Shown: piece after piece, positions 8,494-17,488 of the stretch
Layout: each line of letters starts with the position of its first letter
Position numbering within the stretch: position 1 is the first letter of the stretch
NCBI GenBank assembly: GCA_022565595.1
Contig: JAIUML010000005.1
Location: forward strand, 124,001 to 188,000
DNA: 64,000 nucleotides
Direction of reading: 5' to 3'
From: Saccharospirillum sp.
GTDB lineage: Bacteria > Pseudomonadota > Gammaproteobacteria > Pseudomonadales > Natronospirillaceae
Position numbers and translations under genes: made by a program
The notes under the pieces: generated by a model
Database searches by the model: none
What the model was told of the DNA's origin: nothing
Seen by the model: the letters and a program-made list of their open reading frames with translations, nothing else

Positions 8494-8690
8494 CGCGATA
8501 CACCCTGTTGATTATTTGACAGTCACATTCAGTAATCAGGCTTTATGCAGGGTTTGGGCCAGGAATGGCCGCTGGATTTTGTCATCAACACTATCTGCGA
8601 CGGACCAACCGAGGTTCCTTGATCAATAATCAAGGGCAACGTGCTCGCAGTGCCGATCCAGAATCGACACCCCGGAGCAATATAGGGAAC

Positions 8691-9170
8691 TTAAAGGTCG
8701 GCGATTTCAGCCCATTCACGTTCAGTCAACAAACGCTCAATTTCTATCAGAATCAACAACTCGTCATCCTTGTGGCAAACCCCCTGAATGTAGCGAGAGC
8801 TGTCGGCATTACCTACATTGGGTGCTGTTTCAATCTCGGACGCACGCAGGTAGACCACCTCGGCAACAGCATCAACCATGATACCAACGACCTGATCGTC
8901 TGACTCAAGAATAACGATACGGGTATTATCCGTTACTTCCGAGGGTTCCAGGCCAAAGCGCTCGCGGGTATCGATCACCGTGACCACATTGCCCCGCAAA
9001 TTGATAATACCGATAACATAGGTCGGTGCGCCGGGAACAGGCGCAATTTCACTGTAACGCAACACCTCTCTAACCTGCATGACATTGATGCCATAGGTTT
9101 CATTGCCCAGGCGAAACGTCACCCATTGAAGTACCGGATCGTCACCGGCTTTGGCAGTCTGTGCGGTCAT
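8691..9170 (-). CDS. cheW: Chemotaxis coupling protein CheW
   Basis: This 159-residue protein has the SH3-like CheW fold, with VTFRLGNETYGINVMQVREVLRY, NLRGNVVTVIDTRERFGL and VAEVVYL segments. It couples CheA to chemoreceptors in the polar array. The start ATG at 9170 follows a GAGG site. It lies between parP and the DUF2802 gene, as in the Pseudomonas che operon. A confident call. Confidence 0.95.
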   Translation of the reverse strand: MTAQTAKAGDDPVLQWVTFRLGNETYGINVMQVREVLRYSEIAPVPGAPTYVIGIINLRGNVVTVIDTRERFGLEPSEVTDNTRIVILESDDQVVGIMVDAVAEVVYLRASEIETAPNVGNADSSRYIQGVCHKDDELLILIEIERLLTEREWAEIADL

Positions 9171-9263
9171 TGATATTTACCTCTATCAGCATTCTTGACA
9201 GTCAAGTAATTGAGCCAAACCCTACTATAGCTCATAGGGCAATGGTTGTATCCGACCAACGGA

Positions 9264-10127
9264 TTAACGGCGCTGGCCTGTTTCCAGAGTTCGGGAAAAA
9301 GCGTGCAAATCGACTAACGCACACATTTCATCGACAACTGTGCCAGCCAGCCAGGGCCTTGAAGTCCTGCTGGTACGCCATTTCACCTGGTCAGGTGTCA
9401 GGCTGATCGAACCCTCAATTTGATGGCAACCGAAAGCCCAATCCGAATCATGTACGCCAACAGCGTAACCGAGATCTTTTGCACTCTCCGGGCGATAGCG
9501 TTCCGGCATAACCAGTTTGGCGGTATCCACTACGCGTATAGTGCGCTCCTGGGCCAATGACAACAGCCCCAAAAACCACTTTGGCTGATCGAACAGCGGC
9601 GTTAACGGACGATCCAGTGGGTGAATGTTCCCCAGCAACAAGAGCGGTACAGCCAGCCGCAAACCATCCACCACAAACATAAGACAGTCGAAGCGCTCTT
9701 GTGCCCAGGCCGGCCGACCGTTCTCGAGCCAGATATCCTGAGTCTCGACGGCAACCTCGCCCATGGATTCCGTGGTCACTGTCGAAGTCGGCTGGGCCTC
9801 CGGTACGACGACTTTGCGGAACTCCGGCACAGCCACTGGTGACTGCAAGGGTGGCTCGGGTTGCCGCAGTTCAGTCGACTTTTCTGGCAAAAGGGGTGCG
9901 GCGGCCGGGAGATCGGGCTCTGGTATTGACTCACTTCTGGTCTGGTCTTCTGCAGGCAGAGATTCTGGCAGCTCTTCCACGCCTTCAAGCCGCGTAGTGA
10001 CATCATGCAACATGGCATCCAGATAGTTGGCCAGTGTCTTGTCCGTCGTCGATTGATGGTCGACAACGGATGTAGACAACCGACTTTGCTTCTGCTCGCG
10101 TCGTTCGCTTAACCGCGCCATGGTCAT
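9264..10127 (-). CDS. parP: CheW-domain array-positioning protein, ParP-like
   Basis: The 287-residue protein has a Pro/Glu-rich N-terminal half (about residues 1-135) and a C-terminal CheW-like domain beginning FDCLMFVVDGLRLAVPL. In Vibrio and Pseudomonas such proteins (ParP, PA1463) tether CheA arrays to the ParC ATPase at the old pole. I start it at the ATG at 10125-10127, two bases past the parA stop; an ATG six bases later is also possible. A longer upstream frame would overlap parA by 144 bases and is unlikely. The ParP name is inferred from context and architecture. Confidence 0.78.
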   Translation of the reverse strand: MTMARLSERREQKQSRLSTSVVDHQSTTDKTLANYLDAMLHDVTTRLEGVEELPESLPAEDQTRSESIPEPDLPAAAPLLPEKSTELRQPEPPLQSPVAVPEFRKVVVPEAQPTSTVTTESMGEVAVETQDIWLENGRPAWAQERFDCLMFVVDGLRLAVPLLLLGNIHPLDRPLTPLFDQPKWFLGLLSLAQERTIRVVDTAKLVMPERYRPESAKDLGYAVGVHDSDWAFGCHQIEGSISLTPDQVKWRTSRTSRPWLAGTVVDEMCALVDLHAFSRTLETGQRR

Positions 10128-10129
10128 CC

Positions 10130-10906
10130 TCAGCCCTGACCGCTTGCGATCAGGTTTTTCAACAAAGACTGATAGGCCCGGGCACCCCGGCTTTCTGGTG
10201 CCAACTGCGCTATGGACAGGCCTTCCCGACTGGCGTCTCGTAGTCGGGTATCTACCGGTATGGCCGAATGCCAAATCCGACCTTCGTATTGTTCTCTAAG
10301 AGTTCTCAGGGTTTTAATGGATGCCTGAGTACGACGATCAAAGAGAGTTGGGATAATCAGATAATCGAGGGAGCGTTTCTGCGAAGCGGTCACCATTTCA
10401 ATGGTATGTATCATTCGCTCCAGGCCTTTCAAGGCCAGAAACTCTGTTTGTACCGGAATCAACAACCTCTGACAGGCCGCCAGGGAGTTGATCAATAACA
10501 CACCCAACAAAGGCGGCGTATCGATGAGTGCATAATCAAAGTCATCCCACAGCCGAGCCAGAGCTTTGGAAATAACCAGCCCCATGCCTTCCTGCTGGCT
10601 GACATTACGTTCAAGTGTTGCCAGCGCAGTCGATGCCGGCATCAATGACATGCCGGCTACAGAGGTCTCTTTCAGCAATTGGCCGGGCAAATCGTCAGGC
10701 ACTTTGCCTTTGTGCATAAAAAGATCGTAGCCACTATGCTCCATTTGATCTGGATTGTAGCCAAAATAGCTGGTCAAGGAGCCCTGGGGGTCCAGGTCAA
10801 AAATCAATACCCGATGGCCCTTGTCGGCCAGCATTGCACCCAGGGTCACGACACTGGTGGTCTTTCCGACGCCACCTTTCTGATTCGCTATGGACCAAAC
10901 GTGCAT
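10130..10906 (-). CDS. parC: ParA-family ATPase for chemosensory array placement, ParC-like
   Basis: This 258-residue deviant-Walker ATPase has NQKGGVGKTTSVV at residues 8-20, FDLDPQGSLT for the second site, and LIDTPPLLG. No parB gene is next to it; instead it is followed at once by a ParP-like CheW protein, as in the Vibrio parC-parP and Pseudomonas PA1462-PA1463 pairs. It probably directs segregation of chemoreceptor arrays to the cell poles rather than the chromosome. The gene is 110 bases downstream of motD. Confidence 0.85.
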   Translation of the reverse strand: MHVWSIANQKGGVGKTTSVVTLGAMLADKGHRVLIFDLDPQGSLTSYFGYNPDQMEHSGYDLFMHKGKVPDDLPGQLLKETSVAGMSLMPASTALATLERNVSQQEGMGLVISKALARLWDDFDYALIDTPPLLGVLLINSLAACQRLLIPVQTEFLALKGLERMIHTIEMVTASQKRSLDYLIIPTLFDRRTQASIKTLRTLREQYEGRIWHSAIPVDTRLRDASREGLSIAQLAPESRGARAYQSLLKNLIASGQG

Positions 10907-11016
10907 TGGTACTCCCCATCTTCTTTGTGCGACACAGGCTTGTTGCCCTTGAGTTCAGCGACCGCTCATTCATCGGAGCTGTAGCAGTTTTTAAGCAAAA
11001 ATAGCGCCATCAATAA

Positions 11017-11688
11017 TCATTCTGCCTCAGGCGACTCTAACAGCACTTCAATCATCAGCAAAACGGCGTCGGCAGCGCTTGATTCATCGTCGTCGACCCC
11101 GTTCCCTTCAAAATAGGGGTTGATCCAAGTATCGACAATGTCCAACTGCTCAATAGTCAGTTGCTCGGCTGTAAACAGACGGCTTAGCGTCGTCGCCTGC
11201 TCGACCAGGATGCGCCGGTCCGCATGGTCGGGGCTTTGCCCTTCCCATTGCTGAAAATACACAAGCTTTAGTGGCCGATTCAGTTCTGCCAAACCCTGTA
11301 CCAGGCGTTGCCACCAGTGCACTGCTGATTCTCTTGTATCGGCCGATCCGGGAAAAAATAAAACATCGTTTTCTATCAAAACGCTCAGTGTTGACTCTGT
11401 AAAGTGAATACGGATTCCGTCAACTCCCTCCAGCGAGTCGAAATGCCTGCCATGGGTGACAGATTCCAGCTCCTTGGAAGGTGTAGCTTGCAGGTTGAAT
11501 GCCTGTGCAGAAAGACGCTGTAATCTGTCCAGGCCGGTCGTCGAATCAAGCGATACAGACCAATAGACGACGACAACGATCAACAGTAGCGTCAAAAAAC
11601 CGACAAGCGACTGCGCAGAAAGCTCTTTAGGGGAGTATTGCTGTGCTATAGCGCGCTGGCGCCAGGCGTCCATCAAGCCCTCTCTCAT
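11017..11688 (-). CDS. motD: Degenerate MotD (MotB-like) stator protein
   Basis: The position after motC and the layout (short cytoplasmic tail, one membrane segment at about residues 27-46, periplasmic domain) fit MotD. The membrane segment SLVGFLTLLLIVVVVYWSVS aligns with the usual SYADFITLLFAFFVVMYSIS, but the proton-binding Asp is replaced by Gly. The periplasmic part keeps a FFPGSAD segment, yet the peptidoglycan-binding EGHTD and the downstream Arg motif are absent. It may be a non-conducting stator remnant with a structural role. Its ATG overlaps the motC stop by four bases. Confidence 0.75.
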   Translation of the reverse strand: MREGLMDAWRQRAIAQQYSPKELSAQSLVGFLTLLLIVVVVYWSVSLDSTTGLDRLQRLSAQAFNLQATPSKELESVTHGRHFDSLEGVDGIRIHFTESTLSVLIENDVLFFPGSADTRESAVHWWQRLVQGLAELNRPLKLVYFQQWEGQSPDHADRRILVEQATTLSRLFTAEQLTIEQLDIVDTWINPYFEGNGVDDDESSAADAVLLMIEVLLESPEAE

Positions 11689-12419
11689 AGACCGTAGTCC
11701 TTAAGGCGCCGAGCTACAACCCGGGGATTTTCCCCCTCAGCTATGGCCAGAAAACCATCCAGGGCCATGGTTTCGAAATCCGAGCGTGCAAACGCCAGAG
11801 CCTTCAATCGTTCAGCCACGGGCAGAAATACCAGAGCGGCCAACCCGAGCCCATAAATCAGAGCGATAAAGGCCAGAGCGAGGCCAGAGACAATGGCTTC
11901 CATTGAGTGTTGTTGCGTCAGTATCTCAATCAAGCCAAGGGCTGCCCCTATAACACCCATGGCAGGAGCGTAATAGCCCAGCGAAGAAAACAAATTAACC
12001 GCTTTCATCCAGCGACGCTCACGCGCACCTATAGCCACTTCCAGATTATGACGAACCCTTGGCGTCGGCTCGCCATCAACCAGGGATTGCAACCCCAGGC
12101 GCAGGAAGGGATCAGCCTCCTGACTGGATTCTGATTCGAGACTCAACAAGCCGTTTTTGCGGGCAAGCTGGCACCAACGCACCAGTTTGGCTTCCGTCTG
12201 GCCTGACTGCCAGCCCGGTTTCAGAAAAATTTGGGGGAAGTAACGCCAGGCAAAATACCAACTTTGCCGATCGGATTGAATCAAGCCAGCAGCGAATGTA
12301 CCGCCCAACACCACGGCGGCGGCGTGCCAGTTGGTCAGCGAACCCAGTTGCCCACCGTCCAAAAGCAGGCCACTGAACAAAGCGAACCAGACTACCAGCA
12401 ACCCAAGGAACGCGAGCAT
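11685..12419 (-). CDS. motC: MotC (MotA-like) stator protein
   Basis: This 244-residue protein has MotA-family features: two N-terminal membrane segments, a cytoplasmic loop with LARKNGLLSLES, then GYYAPAMGVIGAALGLIEIL containing the conserved Pro, and a fourth segment GLALAFIALIYGLGLAALVFLP. The usual Thr of the fourth segment (AFVATIYG in MotC) is Leu here. With the altered MotD partner this suggests a pair that may not conduct protons. It follows cheB by 58 bases with an AGGG ribosome site. Confidence 0.85.
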   Translation of the reverse strand: MLAFLGLLVVWFALFSGLLLDGGQLGSLTNWHAAAVVLGGTFAAGLIQSDRQSWYFAWRYFPQIFLKPGWQSGQTEAKLVRWCQLARKNGLLSLESESSQEADPFLRLGLQSLVDGEPTPRVRHNLEVAIGARERRWMKAVNLFSSLGYYAPAMGVIGAALGLIEILTQQHSMEAIVSGLALAFIALIYGLGLAALVFLPVAERLKALAFARSDFETMALDGFLAIAEGENPRVVARRLKDYGL

Positions 12420-12477
12420 TTCACACCCTTAGCAATTCAAGATTGAACTGGCAGTATCCACTGAGCCAAAGCTGGCT

Positions 12478-13521
12478 TCAACCAGCGACCTCTTTCAATC
12501 GGCGTGGAATGTCACTCAGCCCGATCACTTCGTCAGCCAGATTGGCTTTGACGACGGCCGATGGCATACCATCGATAACACAGGTACTGCCCTCCTGAGC
12601 CCAGACGACGCCCGCTGCCTGCTTGATCATGCGCGCGCCTTCGCGACCGTCAGCCCCCATACCTGTCATCACCACTGCAAGCAGGTTTCGACCGTAATAT
12701 TTAACCGCGCTGCCAAAGGTAACATCCACAGAAGGCTTATAATTCAGACGCTCGTCGCCATCGAATATCTTCAAACGCCCTTTCGCGGATAACATCATCT
12801 GTTTGCCACCAGGAGCCAGCAGCGCTTCCCCTGCACGGAAGGTATCACCGTCGCGCGCCTCCCTGACATGGATAGGGCACTGGCGGTCAAGGCGCTCAGC
12901 AAAAGCCCCGGTAAAGGAGCCTGGCATATGTTGTATCATCAGGATAGGTACCGGGAAGTTTGCGGGAATTTGCATCAGCACCTTCTGCAGTGCCACAGGC
13001 CCTCCAGTTGAAGTTCCCAGCAGCACCAGATCGAAGTGTTGACTGTAGGTTTTCCTGGCCGATCTTCTGGCTGGCTCAGCTGGCGCATGAACCGGTTGGC
13101 TTGCCAGCGCAGACCGACTGCGAGCCTGACCAGAAATAGCCAGAATTTTTTCACACAGGGCTTTCTTTAGAGCATTCGGTCCATCTGCAACGTTCTCATA
13201 GCTCTTCGGTAGAAAATCGACAGCGCCAGCGTCCAGAGCATCCAGGGTGACTCTGGCACCTGCCTGAGTCAAGGATGAAAACATCAATATCGGGGTCGGC
13301 TGTTGCTTCATGATTTCACGCACAGCGGTGATGCCATCCATCATTGGCATCTCATAATCCATGGTGATCACATCAGGCTTCAGCTTGATAGTCTTGTCGA
13401 TTGCATCGCGGCCATTGGCCGCTTCTCCGATGACCGTCATCTCAGGGTGGGCGTTGATCAACCCTCGGATACGCATCCTGAAAAAACTGGAATCATCGAC
13501 AATCAACACCTTAACGGGCAT
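12478..13521 (-). CDS. cheB: Chemoreceptor glutamate methylesterase CheB
   Basis: The 347-residue protein has a receiver domain (KVLIVDDSSFFR, phospho-site Asp55 in VITMDYEMP) and a C-terminal methylesterase domain with the serine motif LLGTSTGGPVALQ, His in MIQHMPGSF and Asp in TGMGADG. It removes methyl groups from chemoreceptors during adaptation. I chose ATG 13519-13521, which has a GAGGAG site six bases upstream; the longer frame to 13548 has none. No cheR is in the window. Confidence 0.95.
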   Translation of the reverse strand: MPVKVLIVDDSSFFRMRIRGLINAHPEMTVIGEAANGRDAIDKTIKLKPDVITMDYEMPMMDGITAVREIMKQQPTPILMFSSLTQAGARVTLDALDAGAVDFLPKSYENVADGPNALKKALCEKILAISGQARSRSALASQPVHAPAEPARRSARKTYSQHFDLVLLGTSTGGPVALQKVLMQIPANFPVPILMIQHMPGSFTGAFAERLDRQCPIHVREARDGDTFRAGEALLAPGGKQMMLSAKGRLKIFDGDERLNYKPSVDVTFGSAVKYYGRNLLAVVMTGMGADGREGARMIKQAAGVVWAQEGSTCVIDGMPSAVVKANLADEVIGLSDIPRRLKEVAG

Positions 13522-13625
13522 TCCATTCTCCTCTTTGAGCAAAGCCACTCATCTTGAGGCACCTTGCCCAATGCAATTCTTTACAGTCATCACCTTTGTT
13601 GCACTAACGACCAGCAACAAAACAG

Positions 13626-15827
13626 TCAACCAGCATAGGCCTTCAGCAGTGTTGGAACATCAAGAATCAGGGCGATTTTTCCATCCCCGGTGATGGTTGC
13701 ACCTGACATTCCATCCGTGCCATTGAGCAGTTGACCAAGAGGTTTAATGACCACTTCTTCCTGACCGATCAATTGGTCTACAACAAAACCGACCTTACTG
13801 GTTCCAACAGTGACGACAACAACATGACCACTTTTGGTGTCGTCATTGCCGCGAATCAACCAACGCTTCAGATAATACAGTGGCAGAGGCTTGCCTCGCA
13901 CCATCACCACCTCTTTGCCGTCGACCACATTGGTTCGATTCAGATCCAGATTGAAAATTTCGTTAACATTGACCAACGGCAGTGCGAACGCCTGATCCGC
14001 CAACATAACCATCAGGGTTGGCATTATAGCGAGCGTCAGTGGCACCTTGATCTTGATGGTAGTGCCAACCCCTTGCTCTGAATCAATTTCAATCGCACCA
14101 TTCAACTGGCTGATCTTGGTCTTGACGACATCCATGCCAACACCTCGACCAGAGACATCTGAAATCTCGGTCTTGGTGCTGAAGCCTGGTGCAAATATGA
14201 GGTTGTAACACTCGGTATCGCTCAAGCGATCCGCCGCTTCCTGGTCCATAACACCGCGCTTGACAGCAATGCCTCGAAGGACGTCAGGGTTCATACCTCC
14301 GCCATCGTCACGAATCATCAGAAGGATATGATCGCCTTCCTGTTCAGCGGAAAGCGTCACTGTTCCCATACGAGGTTTGCCCGCTTTCTCTCGAACATCC
14401 GGCGCCTCAACGCCATGGTCTACTGAATTTCTGACCAGGTGTACCAGTGGGTCTGCCAAGGCATCAACCAGATTCTTGTCGAGATCGGTTTCTTCGCCTA
14501 TCAGCTCAAGGGTCACTTCCTTTTTCAGGCTACGTGCCAGATCACGCACAACCCTGGGGAAACGACCGAAGACCTTCTTGATCGGTTGCATGCGTGTCTT
14601 CATGACCGAGCTTTGCAAGTCAGCGGTTACCACATTCAAGTTAGCAACGGTCTTTTGCAAGGTCTCGTCTTCGAGCTCATCCCCCAGACGCATCAAACGA
14701 TTGCGCACCAACACCAGTTCGCCAACCATGTTCATGATGTCGTCAAGTCGTTTGGTATCAACCCGTACCGTCGTATCCTGATTGGCATTCGCCGCCGGGC
14801 GTTCAGCGACTGCAGCCACCGCTTTTGGGGCAGCCGTCGGTGGTTTTTCGGCGGGAGGAATCGGCTGTGAAGCTTGCGGCTGTGGCGCCGGTTCCGCTTT
14901 AGGTGGATCTGCTTTGGGTGAATCTGCTTTAGCCGGTTCACTGGAACCACTTGCTACGCTGGCACCCGCATTGAATTTGCCTTTGCCGTGTAATTGATCC
15001 AGCAATGCCTCGAATTCATCGTCGGAAATTTCATCTGATGAGCTAGCCGCCTCTGGCGATTTCGCCTCTGCAGCCGGGCTTTCAGTGTCCGGTATGGATG
15101 GTTTCGGTGCATCAGACCCGTATGTTTCAGGATTGAACCGCCCTTTACCATGTAGCTCATCCAACAAGGCTTCGAATTCATCATCCGAAATTTCGTCATC
15201 CGACCCTGCGCTCAATTGAGTTTGATCTTCAATCTTACCCTTCTCAACCTCTTCGGCGGCTTTTGGGGTGGGTTCATTCGATGGAGTAGAGCCTTTATCA
15301 GGGTTCAATGCATCCAGCAGCGATTCAAACTCGCTGTCGGTAATGTCATCCCCTGCTTGCGGCTGACTTTCGCCTTGCTCAGCCGAAGGCTGAGTAACAG
15401 CCGGCTCTTCGGCTACGCCAATGGATTCGCCTGACTGCTGAGGTTTGGTGTACTGATGCAGCGATTCAATGAGTGCCGGGTCCGCAGGCTGCGGCGCTTG
15501 ACCATTGCTGACGTCCGTAAACATTTCATTCACGGTATCCAGTGCCTTAAGCACTGTATCCATCAAGTCCGCATCAACTTCGCGCTGACCGTTACGCAGC
15601 GTATCAAACACGTTTTCAGCAACGTGACAACAATCGACGAGTGCAGTCAACTGCAGAAAACCAGCCCCACCTTTAACCGTGTGAAAGCCTCGAAAAATGG
15701 CATTAAGCAGGTCTCTGTCTTCGGGTCTCTGCTCGAGTTCGATCAGCTGCTCTGACAACTGCTCCAGAATCTCTCCAGCCTCGACCAGAAAGTCCTGTAA
15801 AATTTCTTCATCTGCTTCGAAGCCCAT
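13626..15827 (-). CDS. cheA: Chemotaxis histidine kinase CheA
   Basis: This 733-residue kinase has an Hpt domain (His49 in FRGFHTVKGGAGF), a long linker, a dimerisation domain (TTVRVDTKRLDDIMNMVGELV, from about 352), an ATPase domain (HLVRNSVDHGVEAP, DDGGGMNPD, GRGVGMDVVK) and a C-terminal CheW-like domain. The usual P2 region is replaced by a low-complexity stretch carrying three copies of a short motif around EISDDEFEALLDxLHGKG (residues 160-174, 210-231, 264-285). Such a segment may bind partners; in Vibrio an inter-domain region of CheA binds ParP. It phosphorylates CheY and CheB. Confidence 0.97.
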   Translation of the reverse strand: MGFEADEEILQDFLVEAGEILEQLSEQLIELEQRPEDRDLLNAIFRGFHTVKGGAGFLQLTALVDCCHVAENVFDTLRNGQREVDADLMDTVLKALDTVNEMFTDVSNGQAPQPADPALIESLHQYTKPQQSGESIGVAEEPAVTQPSAEQGESQPQAGDDITDSEFESLLDALNPDKGSTPSNEPTPKAAEEVEKGKIEDQTQLSAGSDDEISDDEFEALLDELHGKGRFNPETYGSDAPKPSIPDTESPAAEAKSPEAASSSDEISDDEFEALLDQLHGKGKFNAGASVASGSSEPAKADSPKADPPKAEPAPQPQASQPIPPAEKPPTAAPKAVAAVAERPAANANQDTTVRVDTKRLDDIMNMVGELVLVRNRLMRLGDELEDETLQKTVANLNVVTADLQSSVMKTRMQPIKKVFGRFPRVVRDLARSLKKEVTLELIGEETDLDKNLVDALADPLVHLVRNSVDHGVEAPDVREKAGKPRMGTVTLSAEQEGDHILLMIRDDGGGMNPDVLRGIAVKRGVMDQEAADRLSDTECYNLIFAPGFSTKTEISDVSGRGVGMDVVKTKISQLNGAIEIDSEQGVGTTIKIKVPLTLAIMPTLMVMLADQAFALPLVNVNEIFNLDLNRTNVVDGKEVVMVRGKPLPLYYLKRWLIRGNDDTKSGHVVVVTVGTSKVGFVVDQLIGQEEVVIKPLGQLLNGTDGMSGATITGDGKIALILDVPTLLKAYAG

Positions 15828-15838
15828 AGCTGCTCTCT

Positions 15839-16747
15839 CTAGAATCCCAGACTGGAAAGGAGATCGTCGACTTCATCCTGATTCGATACGACGTCTTCGG
15901 CACTGGTATCAATCTGCGGCCCTTGACCGGCAAGGCTGTCTTTTTCCTTCGCTTGTTGCTGGCCGTCTCTTACAATACCGGTGATTTCCTCGACCTGACT
16001 GGCCATGAAAACAAGGTCGACAAGGCTCGCTTCCACTTCCTTCACCAGTCCAGTCACCCGGTTGATTACCTGGCCTGTAAGGTCCTGGAAATCCTGCGCC
16101 AGAAGAATGTTGGACAGGTTGCCATAGAGTTTTTGCGAGTCATCGTTAAGACGATTGAGAAAGGTATCAAGCTTCCAATACAGATCACGAAATTCGTCCG
16201 CTGTCATGTCTCGATCGAGCAAGCGCTTCCATTCCGACCTCAGATGTTCAGCATCTTGCGTAATTTCGCTGGCCAATGGCATGCTTTCTTCTACCAGGTC
16301 CAGGGTGGTATTGGCTGCTTTCTCGGTCAACTTGACGACGTAGCCGAGGCGATCGGTTGCCTCCGACATTTCTGAAAGTGCTTCTACCTTTTCGCCCGGG
16401 TTTGCGTCAATGTGGAAATTGGTAATGGCATTATGCAAAGCACGAGTCAATCGCCCGACTTCTTGATACAAGCCTCGATCACGAGCGTCCTGCATCTCCT
16501 GCAAGGTTTCCAGAGCAGAATCCAGTTCGCCTGACTCGATCCGCTGATGCAATTCGGCAGCCTTTTGCTTCAGTACCTGCGAAAATTCACCGTCTGAATG
16601 GGCGTTGGAACGCGCCTGTTGAAGCTTTACCAGGATGGCGACAGCCTCTTCAAGATTATCGTTCTCGACCTGCTGCAACAGAACTGGCGCCAATTGTTTG
16701 AGCTGGTCCTGGAATTCGGGTGTTATATGCTTATTGGATTCAGACAT
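15839..16747 (-). CDS. cheZ: CheY-P phosphatase CheZ
   Basis: This 302-residue, mostly helical protein matches CheZ: a long hairpin with QDFQDLTGQVINRVTGLV (the catalytic Gln segment) and a CheY-binding tail ending VDDLLSSLGF. It has an N-terminal extension of about 70 residues compared with E. coli CheZ (214 residues), seen in many non-enteric gammaproteobacteria. It lies directly after cheY. CheZ removes phosphate from CheY to end the switching signal. Confidence 0.94.
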   Translation of the reverse strand: MSESNKHITPEFQDQLKQLAPVLLQQVENDNLEEAVAILVKLQQARSNAHSDGEFSQVLKQKAAELHQRIESGELDSALETLQEMQDARDRGLYQEVGRLTRALHNAITNFHIDANPGEKVEALSEMSEATDRLGYVVKLTEKAANTTLDLVEESMPLASEITQDAEHLRSEWKRLLDRDMTADEFRDLYWKLDTFLNRLNDDSQKLYGNLSNILLAQDFQDLTGQVINRVTGLVKEVEASLVDLVFMASQVEEITGIVRDGQQQAKEKDSLAGQGPQIDTSAEDVVSNQDEVDDLLSSLGF

Positions 16748-16780
16748 GCCAGCCTCTTTCGGTCATACGTTTTCCGGGCT

Positions 16781-17167
16781 TCAACCGTCGACTCGCTCAA
16801 AGATTTTGTCGATTTTTTCCTTCAACGCGGCAGCTGTGAAGGGTTTCACCACATAGCCATTGACACCCGCCTGAGCGGCAGCAATGATCTGGTCGCGCTT
16901 GGCTTCCGCGGTTACCATCAACACCGGAACACTCTTGAGGCGTTCATCTGCCCGGATCTTTTTCAGTAAATCGATCCCTGACATGCCAGGCATGTTCCAA
17001 TCGGTCACGACGAAGTCAAAATCACCGTTCTGTAGCATGGGCCAGGCCGTTGTGCCATCGTCTGCTTCATGCGTGTTGCTGAACCCAAGATCGCGCAGCA
17101 AATTCTTCACAATGCGCCGCATTGTCGAAAAATCGTCCACAACGAGGATCTTCATATTTTTGTCCAA
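16781..17167 (-). CDS. cheY: Chemotaxis response regulator CheY
   Basis: This 128-residue single receiver domain has the acid pair in [12 protein letters not shown], phospho-site Asp56 in [10 protein letters not shown], and Lys in GYVVKPFTA. It binds FliM and FliN to switch motor rotation. The TTG at 17165-17167 is preferred as start because an AGGAGG site ends five bases before it; the ATG four codons later is too far from that site. [12 protein letters not shown] also parallels the N-terminus of Vibrio CheY3. It is the first gene of the che operon, driven by the sigma28 promoter at 17325-17351. Confidence 0.97.
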   Translation of the reverse strand: MDKNMKILVVDDFSTMRRIVKNLLRDLGFSNTHEADDGTTAWPMLQNGDFDFVVTDWNMPGMSGIDLLKKIRADERLKSVPVLMVTAEAKRDQIIAAAQAGVNGYVVKPFTAAALKEKIDKIFERVDG

Positions 17168-17488
17168 GTTGACCTCCTATAGCCTCACCCGTATCACCAA
17201 TAGTCAATAATTATCATAGACGCTTGTACCCGACTAGCCACTTTCTGCCATCGCTCTGCACGGCTTTCAGCAATGGTGCATCAAAAGCCGATCAGGGGAG
17301 CCTCGCCTGGACCTCTCTCAGATACTATCGGCAGAGCGGCCTGAAAGTTTAGAGGAACCAGCAGGCGTCAGAATGCCCGGCGTCCGATTCGGAGTAGTTT
17401 ACCTGAATGCATGCCCTGGTGACATTGACTCGACCGATTGTCATTGTTTTATTCATCGTCGAGCCCGGGTCTGATGGGCTCCTGAACG
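17168..17488. other. fliA-cheY intergenic region
   Basis: This 321-base stretch has no credible gene. It holds the cheY ribosome site (AGGAGG next to the TTG start) and a sigma28 promoter at 17325-17351. The leader between the predicted transcript start and cheY is about 150 bases and unassigned. I found no clear terminator for fliA. Confidence 0.7.
17325..17351 (-). promoter_or_regulatory. Sigma28 (FliA) promoter for the che operon
   Basis: On the minus strand the sequence reads TAAA, then exactly 15 bases, then GCCGATAG. This matches the FliA consensus TAAA-N15-GCCGATAA with one change in the last base. It faces cheY, about 158 bases upstream of the start, and fliA itself is the adjacent upstream gene. 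Confidence 0.85.

Noticed and set aside
8614-8638. Stem-loop CCTTGAT/ATCAAGG in the cheW-DUF2802 gap as a terminator
   Set aside because: Only seven base pairs, no U-tract, and the genes on both sides are expected to be co-transcribed; too weak to list.
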